DNA from: Amycolatopsis mediterranei
Lineage (GTDB): Bacteria; Actinomycetota; Actinomycetes; Mycobacteriales; Pseudonocardiaceae
Direction of reading: 5' to 3'
Length of the DNA: 64,000 nt
Assembly (NCBI RefSeq): GCF_026017845.1
Contig: NZ_CP100416.1
Coordinates: forward strand, 3,380,948-3,444,947
This document shows, piece by piece, positions 49,837 to 57,560 of the stretch. Below the pieces are notes generated by a model, which was not told where the DNA came from, did not search any database, and worked only from the letters and a program-made list of their open reading frames with translations. The position numbers and the translations under genes were made by a program. The first letter of the stretch is position 1, and each line of letters opens with the position of its first letter.

Positions 49837-51278
49837 CCCGCACCGGGCCGCTGCTGGCCGTGCTCGGCGCCGGCCTCTTCCTGGTCGCGGTGGACGCGAC
49901 CGTGCTGCACGTCGCCCTGCCCGACCTCGTCCGGCAGCTGCGGCCCGGTGCGGCCGCGCAGGTGTGGATCGTGGCGAGCTACCCGCTCGCCGCGGCGCCG
50001 CTGCTCCTGCCCTTCGGCACGCTCGGCGACCGCTTCGGACGGCGACGCGTGCTCGTCACCGGGTACGCGGTGTTCGGGGTGGCCTCGCTCGGCTGCGCGC
50101 TCGCCCCCGGCGTCCCCGCGCTGCTCGCCGCCCGCGCGGCGCTGGGCGTGGGTGGCGCGCTGATCATGCCGGTGACGATGGCTCTGCTGCGGGAGCTGTT
50201 CCCGGACCGGCGACGGCGACGGACGGCCATCGCGGTGTGCAGCGGCATCGCCGGGACCGGCTCGGTGTTCGGGCCGGTCCTCGGCGGGCTGCTCGTCCAG
50301 ACTTGGGGCTGGCGGGCGACGTTCCTGGTCAACCCGCCGGTCATCCTCGCCGCGGTCGCGACGACGCTGCGGTGGCTGCCGAGGAGCCCGCCCGGACGTG
50401 AGCCGTGGGACGCGCTCAGCGCCGTGCTCGCGGCCGGCGGGGTGCTCGGGATCGCGGCCGCCGTCGGGCCGTCCGGTGGCGGCTTCGCGGCGGGGGCCGC
50501 CGGGTGCGTCCTGCTCGCGCTCTTCGTGCGCCGCCAGCGGCGGGCCGAAACACCCCTGCTGGACCTGGCCCTGTTCCGGCGGCCGGGGGTGCCGTCCGCG
50601 GCCGCCGGGGTCCTGCTGGTGATGAGCACCCTCGTCGGGCTCGGCCTGCTGCTCGCCCAGTACCTCCAGGTGGTGCTCGGCCTTTCGCCGACCGCCGCGG
50701 CCGCCCGGCTGCTGCTCGTGCTCGGCGCGTCCGCGGCCGGCAGCGTGGTGGCTCCGGCGCTGCTGGAGCGGTTCGGCCACACCCACGTCCGCACGGCGGG
50801 GTTCGCACTGGCGGCGGCGTCACTCGGCATCCCGGCGGCGGGCGGCCTGGCGTCGCCGTGGTGGCTGGGCGGCGCACTGGCCGGTTCGGGCTTCGGCATG
50901 GCGCTCGCGCTGACGTCGAGCACGGACACGCTGCTGTCGGCCGCCCCAGCCGACCGAGCGGGCGGCGCGGCCGCGGTCGAGAAGACGGGCTACGAGCTGG
51001 GGGCCGGCCTGGGCACGACGGCGTTCGGCTCGCTGGCGGCGACCGTCTACGCGGCCCACCTGGTGGTACCGCCCGGCGTGCCCGAGGCGGCGGCACGGCT
51101 GGCATCGGCCGGACCGGCACAGGCCGAAGCCGCGGCCCACGGCTTCGCGGCGGCCACCGAGCTGCTCACGGCCGCCCGGTCGGCTTGCACGGCGAGCGTC
51201 CAGGTGGCGGCGGCCGTCGTTTGCGGGCTTTTCGCCGTCGTGGCTTTGTTTTCGATACTACGAAGAGCCGCCGTATAG
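49833..51278 (+). CDS. MFS drug/lipid exporter of the DHA2 type
   Basis: A protein of 481 residues with about 14 hydrophobic helices. VALPDLVRQL, LGDRFGRRRVLVTGY and GIAGTGSVFGPVLGGLLVQTWGWRATFLVNPP are the A, motif-A and C signatures of the EmrB/QacA group. GTG at 49833 overlaps the PKS stop by 4 bp, so expression is tied to the synthase and export of the product, or self-protection, is likely. A GTG two codons upstream is an alternative start. Confidence 0.88.
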   Translation: MTRTGPLLAVLGAGLFLVAVDATVLHVALPDLVRQLRPGAAAQVWIVASYPLAAAPLLLPFGTLGDRFGRRRVLVTGYAVFGVASLGCALAPGVPALLAARAALGVGGALIMPVTMALLRELFPDRRRRRTAIAVCSGIAGTGSVFGPVLGGLLVQTWGWRATFLVNPPVILAAVATTLRWLPRSPPGREPWDALSAVLAAGGVLGIAAAVGPSGGGFAAGAAGCVLLALFVRRQRRAETPLLDLALFRRPGVPSAAAGVLLVMSTLVGLGLLLAQYLQVVLGLSPTAAAARLLLVLGASAAGSVVAPALLERFGHTHVRTAGFALAAASLGIPAAGGLASPWWLGGALAGSGFGMALALTSSTDTLLSAAPADRAGGAAAVEKTGYELGAGLGTTAFGSLAATVYAAHLVVPPGVPEAAARLASAGPAQAEAAAHGFAAATELLTAARSACTASVQVAAAVVCGLFAVVALFSILRRAAV

Positions 51279-51303
51279 GTCGTTATACGAGCAGGAGTGC
51301 CGG

Positions 51304-51762
51304 CTAACCCGCGTCCGGCGGCTCCGCAGCGTACGCACGGAGGATCTCCGTGGTGTCGCCGAGGAACCGCGCCACCACCTCCGCCTGCCCCGGTGCCAAG
51401 CCGTCGGTCAACCGGGTGATGGCGTCGACGAGCGGAGCGAGCGCGGCCCGGACCTCGACGCGGGCCGCCTCGCTGACGACCAGCGTCACCCGCCGCCCGT
51501 CGCGCGGGTGCGGGTCGCGGCGGACGTGCCCGGCGGCCTCCAGGCGGTCGACGAGCACCGTGGCCGAGGCGGACCGGATCTTGAGCGCGTGCGCGAGGTC
51601 GACCGTGCCCATCGGCGTGCCGGCCGCTAGGTGCTGCAGCGCCTGCACGTCGGTCGCGCCGAGGCCGAGGCGCCGGGCCAGCGCGATCTGGACGTCGTGA
51701 GCGAGGGCGAGGAGCTCCCGCAGAGCGAGGTTCACCCGGAGCGCGACCGGACTGTCTTCCAC
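51304..51762 (-). CDS. MarR-family regulator
   Basis: A protein of 152 residues. The winged helix is visible: LGLGATDVQALQHLA, GTVDLAHALKIRSASATVLVDRLEAAGHVRRDPHPRDGRRVTLVVSE. The acidic-basic wing HPRDGRR is typical of MarR. GTG at 51762 is used. A perfect 19-bp inverted repeat lies between it and the divergent oxidoreductase gene, which implies control of that pair and of itself. It converges on the MFS gene but lies too far from that gene's promoter to regulate it directly. Confidence 0.9.
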   Translation of the reverse strand: MEDSPVALRVNLALRELLALAHDVQIALARRLGLGATDVQALQHLAAGTPMGTVDLAHALKIRSASATVLVDRLEAAGHVRRDPHPRDGRRVTLVVSEAARVEVRAALAPLVDAITRLTDGLAPGQAEVVARFLGDTTEILRAYAAEPPDAG

Positions 51763-51777
51763 GCGCCCATTCTAGGT

Positions 51778-51796
51778 TAGCTAGACAATCTAGCTA
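51778..51796. promoter_or_regulatory. MarR operator, perfect TAGCTAG-ACAAT-CTAGCTA repeat
   Basis: A 7-5-7 inverted repeat with no mismatch, in an AT-rich island between divergent genes and only 12-30 bases from the two starts. This is a standard place and size for a MarR dimer site. Confidence 0.8.
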
Positions 51797-51807
51797 GTTT
51801 TGCTACC

Positions 51808-52260
51808 GTGGAGCGCGTGGACGTCCGAGCGATGAACGCCGAAATGACCGCGAAGCTGATCGATGCCCCCGCCGAGCCGCCACCGGAGGGCGGGTACGCC
51901 CTGCGCGTCGTGGAGACGCGCGGACGCCGCACCGGCGAGCCGCGTCGGGTGCCGCTGGCCGTGGTCGCGCGCGACGGCGGCCAGTACCTCGTCTCCCCGG
52001 TCCGCGACCGCGACTGGGTGGAAAACCTCCTGGCCACGCCGGAGTGCGCGCTGCTCTCCGATGGCCGTCGCGAGGAGTGCCGGGCCGACCCGGCCGGCGG
52101 CGGAGAGGCGGCCGGGGTGGTCGCCGCCTACCTGGCCGCGATGTCGGTGCCGTGGGCGATCCGGGCGTTCCCGGTCCCCCAGGACGCCACCCCCGCGCAG
52201 ATCCTCGAGCACCTGCCGGGCATGGCGGTGTTCCGCCTGTCCACAGTGGACACGCGGTGA
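51808..52260 (+). CDS. Deazaflavin (F420)-dependent nitroreductase-family protein
   Basis: A protein of 150 residues with the split-barrel Ddn-like pattern: LRVVETRGRRTGEPRRVPLAVVARDGGQYLVSP, then DWVENLLATPECAL. Such proteins reduce quinones, nitro compounds or unsaturated ketones with F420H2. GTG at 51808 is very close to the MarR operator, so the mRNA may be nearly leaderless; ATG at 51832 is an alternative. Its stop overlaps the monooxygenase start by 4 bp. Confidence 0.8.
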   Translation: MERVDVRAMNAEMTAKLIDAPAEPPPEGGYALRVVETRGRRTGEPRRVPLAVVARDGGQYLVSPVRDRDWVENLLATPECALLSDGRREECRADPAGGGEAAGVVAAYLAAMSVPWAIRAFPVPQDATPAQILEHLPGMAVFRLSTVDTR

Positions 52261-53456
52261 GCGTCGCGATCGCGGGCGGCGGCCCGGGCGGGCTGCTGCT
52301 CGGCTACCTGCTCGCCCGCGCTCGCATCGAGGTCACCGTGCTCGAGTCGCGGTCCGATTTCGACCGCGACTTCCGCGGCGACTCGCTGCACCCGTACACC
52401 CTCGAACTGCTCGACCGGCTGGGCCTGGCCGAGGACCTGCTCGAACTCGACCACTTCAAGGCCCGCTCGTTCCGCTTCCACACCCCGGCCGGCGTCTACC
52501 GCGCCGCCGACTACGACCGCCTCCGCAGCCCGTACGGCTACGTCGCCCTGATGCCGCAGGTGCGGTTCCTCGATTTCCTCGCCGAGCGGGCAAGCGCCCT
52601 GCCGTCGTTCACGCTGCGGACCAACGCCAAGGTCACCGGCCTGCTCGAAGCGGGCGACGGCACGGTGACCGGCGTGCGCCACCGCGGCGGCGAACTCGCC
52701 GCGTCCGTCGTCGTCGGCGCCGACGGCCGGTTCTCCACCGTGCGTCGGCCGGCCGGGCCGGCAGCCCGGTCGCTCGGCGCGACCACCGACCTGCTGTGGT
52801 TCCGGCTGCCCCGCTCCCCCGGCGACCCGCCGGACGCCGACCTCGACCTCTACTTCGGGCGCGACGCCTACGTCGGCGTCCTCGGCGGCGTCCGCGACTG
52901 GCAGGTCGGCTACAGCATCGAGAAGGGCGCGTATCCGGCGTTGCGCGAGCGCGGGGTGGAACCGATCCGCGCGTTCGTGCGCGAGCGCGTGCCGTGGCTG
53001 GCCGACCGGGCCCACCTGCTCGCGGACTTCTCGCAGACCACCCTCCTGTCGGTCGACATCTCGCGCGTGGACCGGTGGCACCGGCCGGGTCTGCTGCTGC
53101 TCGGCGACGCGGCGCACGTCATCTCCCCGGTCGGCGGCAACGGCATCCTGATGGCGATCCAGGACGCCGTCGCCGCGGCGAACCGGCTGGTCCCCGCCTT
53201 CCGCCGCGGCGGGGTCACCGCCGCGGACCTGGCGGGGGTGCAGGCCGACCGGATCCGCGCGATCGAGCGGGTGCAGGCCGACCAGGTGCGGGTCGAACGG
53301 CGGGCGGCCGCCGCCCGGGCCCGCGGCCGTGGCACCGCACCCCCGAAGCTGCTGAAGTACCTGTTCGCCGTGCCGGCGGTGCGCACCTGGGGCGCCCGCG
53401 GCAACGCCTACGGGCCGTTCCCGCCTCAGCTCGACGAATCCCTCTTGTCGTCGTAG
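52257..53456 (+). CDS. FAD-dependent aromatic-type monooxygenase (PHBH family)
   Basis: A protein of 399 residues. GGGPGGLLLGYLLARARIEVTVLE is the Rossmann FAD site, VVVGADGRFSTVR the DG motif and LLLGDAAHVISPVGGNGILMAIQDAVAAANRL the GD motif. The long HTPAGVYRAADYDRL insert is as in hydroxylases of phenols and polyketides. It probably hydroxylates a small aromatic or quinone. It is coupled to the F420-type gene, and both are likely MarR-regulated, consistent with detoxification of aromatic or quinone compounds. Confidence 0.87.
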   Translation: MSVAIAGGGPGGLLLGYLLARARIEVTVLESRSDFDRDFRGDSLHPYTLELLDRLGLAEDLLELDHFKARSFRFHTPAGVYRAADYDRLRSPYGYVALMPQVRFLDFLAERASALPSFTLRTNAKVTGLLEAGDGTVTGVRHRGGELAASVVVGADGRFSTVRRPAGPAARSLGATTDLLWFRLPRSPGDPPDADLDLYFGRDAYVGVLGGVRDWQVGYSIEKGAYPALRERGVEPIRAFVRERVPWLADRAHLLADFSQTTLLSVDISRVDRWHRPGLLLLGDAAHVISPVGGNGILMAIQDAVAAANRLVPAFRRGGVTAADLAGVQADRIRAIERVQADQVRVERRAAAARARGRGTAPPKLLKYLFAVPAVRTWGARGNAYGPFPPQLDESLLSS

Positions 53457-53887
53457 GAGGTCCAGCCGCCCTGGCCTTCGGCCGCCTCGACGTCGGCGTC
53501 GGCGGTCGCCGCGTGCGTCATCGCGGCCACCGTGCGTTCGAGGCCCTGCTGGACCTCGTCCCCGTCGGCTTCCCGGACGCTGTGCAGCGTGACGATGATT
53601 TCCGAAGACGCCGGGCCGTCGTCGCGGATGCGCAGCTCACCGTGGTAGTCGTCCGGACCCTCCGCGCCCCACTTCAGCGACCGGGTCGCCGGATCGGTGT
53701 GCAGCCACGCCTCGCTCGCGACGCGGTTGCCGTGCACCTCGGCCTCGACGTGGACGCTGTCCCCGCCCGTCGGCTCGGCGACCTTCATCTCCGGGAAGTA
53801 CCGCGGCAGGTTCTCGGGGTGGCTCAGGAACGCGAACAGCTCGTCCGCGGGGATGTCGGCGGTCGCGCTGTGGCGGTACTCGGTCAT
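53426..53887 (-). CDS. SRPBCC (START-like) domain protein
   Basis: A protein of 153 residues. The opening YRHSATADIPADELFAFLSHPENLPRYFPEM and later WLHTDPATRSLKWGAE, ELRIRDDG, SEIIVTLH are typical of SRPBCC/polyketide-cyclase-like ligand-binding folds; a C-terminal tail is acidic and disordered. It probably binds a hydrophobic ligand in the cytoplasm. It converges on the monooxygenase gene with a 31-bp overlap of coding ends. Confidence 0.8.
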   Translation of the reverse strand: MTEYRHSATADIPADELFAFLSHPENLPRYFPEMKVAEPTGGDSVHVEAEVHGNRVASEAWLHTDPATRSLKWGAEGPDDYHGELRIRDDGPASSEIIVTLHSVREADGDEVQQGLERTVAAMTHAATADADVEAAEGQGGWTSYDDKRDSSS

Positions 53888-53975
53888 CGTCTCACTCCTC
53901 GTCGGCGGCCCGAATCGTGCCCGGATACCCGTGAAGTGGTGCTTTAAAAGGGTTCGGGCGGGGAACCCCGAAGGC

Positions 53976-54410
53976 ATGACGGCCACTGAACCCGAGGCCC
54001 GGGCGCCCCGGCGGGGTCCCGCCCCCGTGCAGGGCATGGGCATGCTGATCGGCCTGCTGTTCCTCGTCCTCGCCGCGCTGGAGCTGATGGCCGGGGTGCC
54101 GGCCGGCGGCGGCCCGCGCGTGCTGTTCGGGGTGCTCGCCGTCTCCGGGGTGTGGACGCTGGTGCACCTGCTGACCGGCGCGACCGCGGTGTTCTGCACC
54201 CGCTCCTCGCGCTGGGCCGCCCGGTTCCTCCTGGTCGCCGGCGCCTGCTACGCGGTGGTGGGGCTCGCCGGGCTGCTCCCGCTGCCGCACGCGATCACCG
54301 ACGCGCTGCCGATGAACACCGCGAGCGTCTGCTTCGACCTGGCGCTCGGCACGGCGATGCTCATCCTGGGAGCGGGCTGGCTCCGGCGCGGGCCGGCACG
54401 GCGGCGCTGA
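53976..54410 (+). CDS. Four-helix membrane protein, DUF4383-like
   Basis: A protein of 144 residues with four hydrophobic segments (about 23-42, 48-70, 80-103, 116-138) and a charged Arg-rich end. The pattern VHLLTGATAV followed by a NTAS-VCFDLALGTAMLILG helix recalls DUF4383, a family of unknown function. ATG at 53976 is preceded by GAAGG. Its 3' end overlaps the convergent glycosyltransferase gene by 50 bp. Confidence 0.65.
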   Translation: MTATEPEARAPRRGPAPVQGMGMLIGLLFLVLAALELMAGVPAGGGPRVLFGVLAVSGVWTLVHLLTGATAVFCTRSSRWAARFLLVAGACYAVVGLAGLLPLPHAITDALPMNTASVCFDLALGTAMLILGAGWLRRGPARRR

Positions 54411-55590
54411 CCGGGCCGGTTCGCTCCGGGAACCGCACCAGCACCGCCGTCAGCAGCACCGTGAGTCCGAAAAGGACATAGCCGTTGCCGGTGAGCTGCT
54501 GGAGGAAGTTCCACTGCCGCTCCACCTCTCCGCCGTGCGGCCACCACCACTGTGGTCCCGCGACGAAGAGCACCGCGCCCGCCCCGGCCAGGACCGCGAA
54601 CCCCCGTCGCCGCGTGCGGCGGGCGAGTTCCGCCCAGCCGAGCAGGACGACCGCGGCCCAGACCCAGTGGTGGGTCCAGGAGATGGGCGAGACCAGCAGC
54701 CCGCCGATCGCGTTGAGGCCGAGCGCGACGGTCGTCTCCCGCGCGGCCAGCGCGCGCCGCACGCCCAGCGCCGTCAGCACGAGCACCACCGCCACCAGCG
54801 GCAGCCACCACGCCGTCCGCGCCTGCGGCGGCACCCCGGCCCTGGCCAGCAGCCCGAGCAGCGACTGGTCACCGGCGTAGGTCGGCTCGCCGACGCGGCC
54901 GGTGTCCCACAGCGCGCCCGTCCAGTACCGCACCGAGTCCGCGCCGGCGAGCAGGAAGCCCAGCGCCGTCGCGGCCACGAACGTCACGATGGCGGTCACC
55001 GCGGCCCGGCGGTCGCGGCGGAGCAGGAAGTACAGCAGGAACACCGCCGGGGTCAGCTTCACCGCGGCGGCGATGCCGATCAGCAGGCCACGCGGCCACC
55101 GCGGGGTGTCCACCAGGACGTCCAGCACGACCAGGGCGAGCAGCAGCAGGTCGATCTGCCCGGCGTAAAGCGTGCGCAGCACCGGCTCCAGCACCTCGGC
55201 GGCCAGCAGCAGCGCCGCCACCCGCGGCCAGTCACACCTGGCGCCGAGCGCGCGCAGCACCGTCACCAAGACCACCGCCAGCACGCCGAGCGTGAGCAGG
55301 GTGAGCGCGAGGCAGGCGGCCCAGTACGGCAGGAGCGCCAGCGGGGCCAGCACGATCGCCGCGAACGGCGGGTAGGTGAAGAGCAGGAACTGGCCGTCGC
55401 CGGTCGGCGGGAGCGTGCCGTACAGCGCCTGGCCGTGCAGCAGCGCCGCCGAGCCGAGCCGGTAGACGTCGAGGTCGACCCGGTAGGCCGGGAACCGCCA
55501 CCGGCCGCCGTTGTACGACACGAGTACCGCCGCCAGCACCAGCAGCTGCGCCCCGAGCAGCACGTACTTGTTCCCCAGCCTCGCCCGCAC
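54361..55590 (-). CDS. GT87-family membrane mannosyltransferase (DUF2029)
   Basis: A protein of 409 residues with about ten hydrophobic helices. VDLDVYRLGSAALLHGQALY near the N-terminus holds the catalytic-type Asp loop of GT-C enzymes, and FTYPPFAAIVLAPLALLPYW and SPISWTHHWVWAAV are GT87 landmarks. The family uses polyprenyl-phosphate mannose to add alpha-1,2-mannose to lipid or glycan acceptors outside the membrane (PimE-like). GTG at 55590 follows GGAGGGGG. Confidence 0.85.
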   Translation of the reverse strand: MRARLGNKYVLLGAQLLVLAAVLVSYNGGRWRFPAYRVDLDVYRLGSAALLHGQALYGTLPPTGDGQFLLFTYPPFAAIVLAPLALLPYWAACLALTLLTLGVLAVVLVTVLRALGARCDWPRVAALLLAAEVLEPVLRTLYAGQIDLLLLALVVLDVLVDTPRWPRGLLIGIAAAVKLTPAVFLLYFLLRRDRRAAVTAIVTFVAATALGFLLAGADSVRYWTGALWDTGRVGEPTYAGDQSLLGLLARAGVPPQARTAWWLPLVAVVLVLTALGVRRALAARETTVALGLNAIGGLLVSPISWTHHWVWAAVVLLGWAELARRTRRRGFAVLAGAGAVLFVAGPQWWWPHGGEVERQWNFLQQLTGNGYVLFGLTVLLTAVLVRFPERTGPVSAAVPARAGASPLPG

Positions 55591-55707
55591 CCCTGCGCCC
55601 CCTCCGGTCACCCTGGCATTCTGTCGGGTCCCGGCCCGGGCACCATCCGGGAAACCCCCGAAACCGACCCCGGGAAAACCGGTTGCCGCCCGTGCCACCC
55701 TGAGCGG

Positions 55708-55926
55708 ATGGGGACACCGGAGGGCTTCGCCTACCGCGACGAGGGCGGGACCGTGACGATCACCCACCACGGCCGCCCGGCGGGGACGCTGCGCGGGGCC
55801 GCCGCCGCCCGGTTCCTGGCCGCGGTGGCGCGCGGTGACGACCAGCAGCTGCTGATGGCCCGGGTGACCGGCAACTACAAGCACGGCAACGAGCGCCGGG
55901 CGCGGGAGCACCCCCGCAACCGGTGA
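55708..55926 (+). CDS. Small conserved actinobacterial protein
   Basis: A protein of 72 residues. It reads GFAYRDEGGTVTITHHGRPAGTLRG..FLAAV..GDDQQLLMARVTGNYKHGNERRAREHPRN, a pattern that I have met as an uncharacterised protein in many actinobacteria. It is basic at the end and probably binds nucleic acid, but this is a guess. It is monocistronic with its own start region. Confidence 0.65.
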   Translation: MGTPEGFAYRDEGGTVTITHHGRPAGTLRGAAAARFLAAVARGDDQQLLMARVTGNYKHGNERRAREHPRNR

Positions 55927-56025
55927 CGTCCGGGGCAAGCGCCACGGCCGGATGGGCGGCCGCGCGGGGTCGTCGCCGCTGCCGGGATCTTGAGGCCGGT
56001 GGCCGCGGTTCGGCATGCTGGCGGC

Positions 56026-57225
56026 GTGACCTACGACGTTCAGACGATCCGAGCGCACTTCCCCGCCCTCGACGGCGGCGCCGCCCACTTCGACGGACCG
56101 GGCGGCTCGCAGGTCCCCGATGTCGTCGGCGAAGCGGTGGCCGGCACGCTGTGCGCGGCGATCGCCAACCGCGGCGTCGTCACCGCGGCCGAGCGCCGGG
56201 CGAGCGCGGTCGTCGCCGAAGCCCGTCAGGCCGTCGCCGACCTGCTCGCCGCCGACCCGGCCGGCGTCGTCTTCGGCCGCAGCATGACGCAGCTGACCTA
56301 CGACTTCTCCCGGACGCTGGCCCAGAAGTGGGGTCCCGGCGACGAAGTCGTCGTGACCCGCCTCGACCACGACGCCAACATCCGCCCGTGGGTCCAGGCC
56401 GCGGCGGCGGCCGGCGCCACCGTGCGCTGGGCGGATTTCGACCCGGCCACGGGCGAACTCGCCCCGATCGGCGGCCTGCTGTCGGAGCGGACGCGGCTGG
56501 TGGCGGTGACGGCCGCGTCCAACCTGCTGGGCACCCGCCCGGACCTGCCGGCCATCGCGGCGGAGGTGCACGACGCGGGCGCGCTGCTCTACGTCGACGG
56601 AGTCCACCTGACCCCGCACGCGGCGGTCGACGTCACCGCGCTCGGAGCCGATTTCTACGCGTGCTCGCCGTACAAGTTCCTCGGGCCGCACCTCGGCGTG
56701 GTCGCTGCGGCGCCGGCCCTGCTCGAGACGCTGCACCCGGACAAGCTGCTGCCGTCGGCCAACGCGGTCCCGGAACGGTTCGAGCTCGGCACGTTGCCGT
56801 ACGAGCTGCTGGCGGGCACGACCGCGGCGATCGGCTTCCTCGCCGGGCTCGCGCCGGGGACGGGCTCGCGCCGGGCGCGGCTAAGGGCGTCGATGGCGTC
56901 GCTGGAGTCGCACGAGAACGCGCTGCTGGCCCGGCTCGACGACGGTCTTGCTGCGTTGCCGGGAGTCACGCGGTACGGCGCGCCGGGGCGGCACCGGACT
57001 CCGACGGTGCTGTTCTCGGTGGAGGGAGTCGCTTCGCAGGCGGTGTACGAACACCTCGGGGCGCAGGGGGTGAACGCTCCGGCGGGGAGCTTCTACGCGA
57101 TCGAGTGTTCGCGGCGTTTGGGGCTGGGCGACACGGGAGCGGTCCGGGCGGGGATCGCCCCGTACACGACGGAGGACGACGTGGATCGGCTGCTGGCCGG
57201 GGTGGAGTCGCTGCCGCGCGGGTGA
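56026..57225 (+). CDS. Class V aminotransferase, cysteine-desulfurase-like (VC1184-type)
   Basis: A protein of 399 residues. The PLP Lys lies in YACSPYKFLGPHLG (about residue 211), with LDHDANIRPWVQAA, TAASNLLGTRPDL and YVDGVHLTPH forming the cofactor pocket. The family TIGR01976 resembles SufS but has a different C-terminal site; here GSFYAIECSRRLGLGD replaces the desulfurase Cys loop. The substrate is not known. GTG at 56026 precedes TYDVQTIRAHFPAL, the normal start. Confidence 0.85.
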   Translation: MTYDVQTIRAHFPALDGGAAHFDGPGGSQVPDVVGEAVAGTLCAAIANRGVVTAAERRASAVVAEARQAVADLLAADPAGVVFGRSMTQLTYDFSRTLAQKWGPGDEVVVTRLDHDANIRPWVQAAAAAGATVRWADFDPATGELAPIGGLLSERTRLVAVTAASNLLGTRPDLPAIAAEVHDAGALLYVDGVHLTPHAAVDVTALGADFYACSPYKFLGPHLGVVAAAPALLETLHPDKLLPSANAVPERFELGTLPYELLAGTTAAIGFLAGLAPGTGSRRARLRASMASLESHENALLARLDDGLAALPGVTRYGAPGRHRTPTVLFSVEGVASQAVYEHLGAQGVNAPAGSFYAIECSRRLGLGDTGAVRAGIAPYTTEDDVDRLLAGVESLPRG

Positions 57226-57560
57226 GGCGATCGCCGCGCCGGCCGCTCGCGGCCCCCGCGGCTGCCCCGGCGGCTCGGCGTCCCTGGCCGCTCGGCGGCC
57301 CCGGTGGCCCGGCGACTCGGCGGCTCGGCGGCCCCAGCGGCTCGGCGGCCCAGCGGCCCCAGCGGCTCGGCGCCCCCGCGGCCCGGCGACCCCAGCAGCC
57401 CGACGCCCCCGTAGCCCGGCGACCCAGCCGCCCGGCGGCCGCCCACGGTGAGGCGGCGGCCGCCGCCGTGGTGGGCGCCCGACCCGCGTGCTCGGCGGGT
57501 CGGCACGCCGGCCGTTCCCGGGGTGGTGAGCCGGAATCCGCTCCCGGCTCACCCGCGACC
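57226..57560. repeat. GC-rich degenerate tandem repeats and hairpins between convergent genes
   Basis: About 57240-57440 consists of degenerate 9-bp units such as CGGCGGCCC and CAGCGGCTC, over 80 percent GC by eye, with no supported gene. A perfect 16-bp palindrome of GGCGGCGG with its complement at 57452-57467 lies inside the larger inverted pair GCCCAC (57441-57446) / GTGGGC (57471-57476). The region ends with the EF-G terminator listed below. Confidence 0.65.
57525..57553 (-). terminator. Terminator of the EF-G paralogue gene
   Basis: A 10-bp perfect stem GGTGAGCCGG / CCGGCTCACC with a 9-base loop, placed 8 bases beyond the EF-G stop on the minus strand. Confidence 0.75.

Noticed and set aside
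40948..51278. Direct claim that the organism makes mycolic acids
   Set aside because: Carboxylase, meromycolate elongation genes and MmpL3 are not in the window, and the SDR is generic. Only the resemblance of the module is supported.
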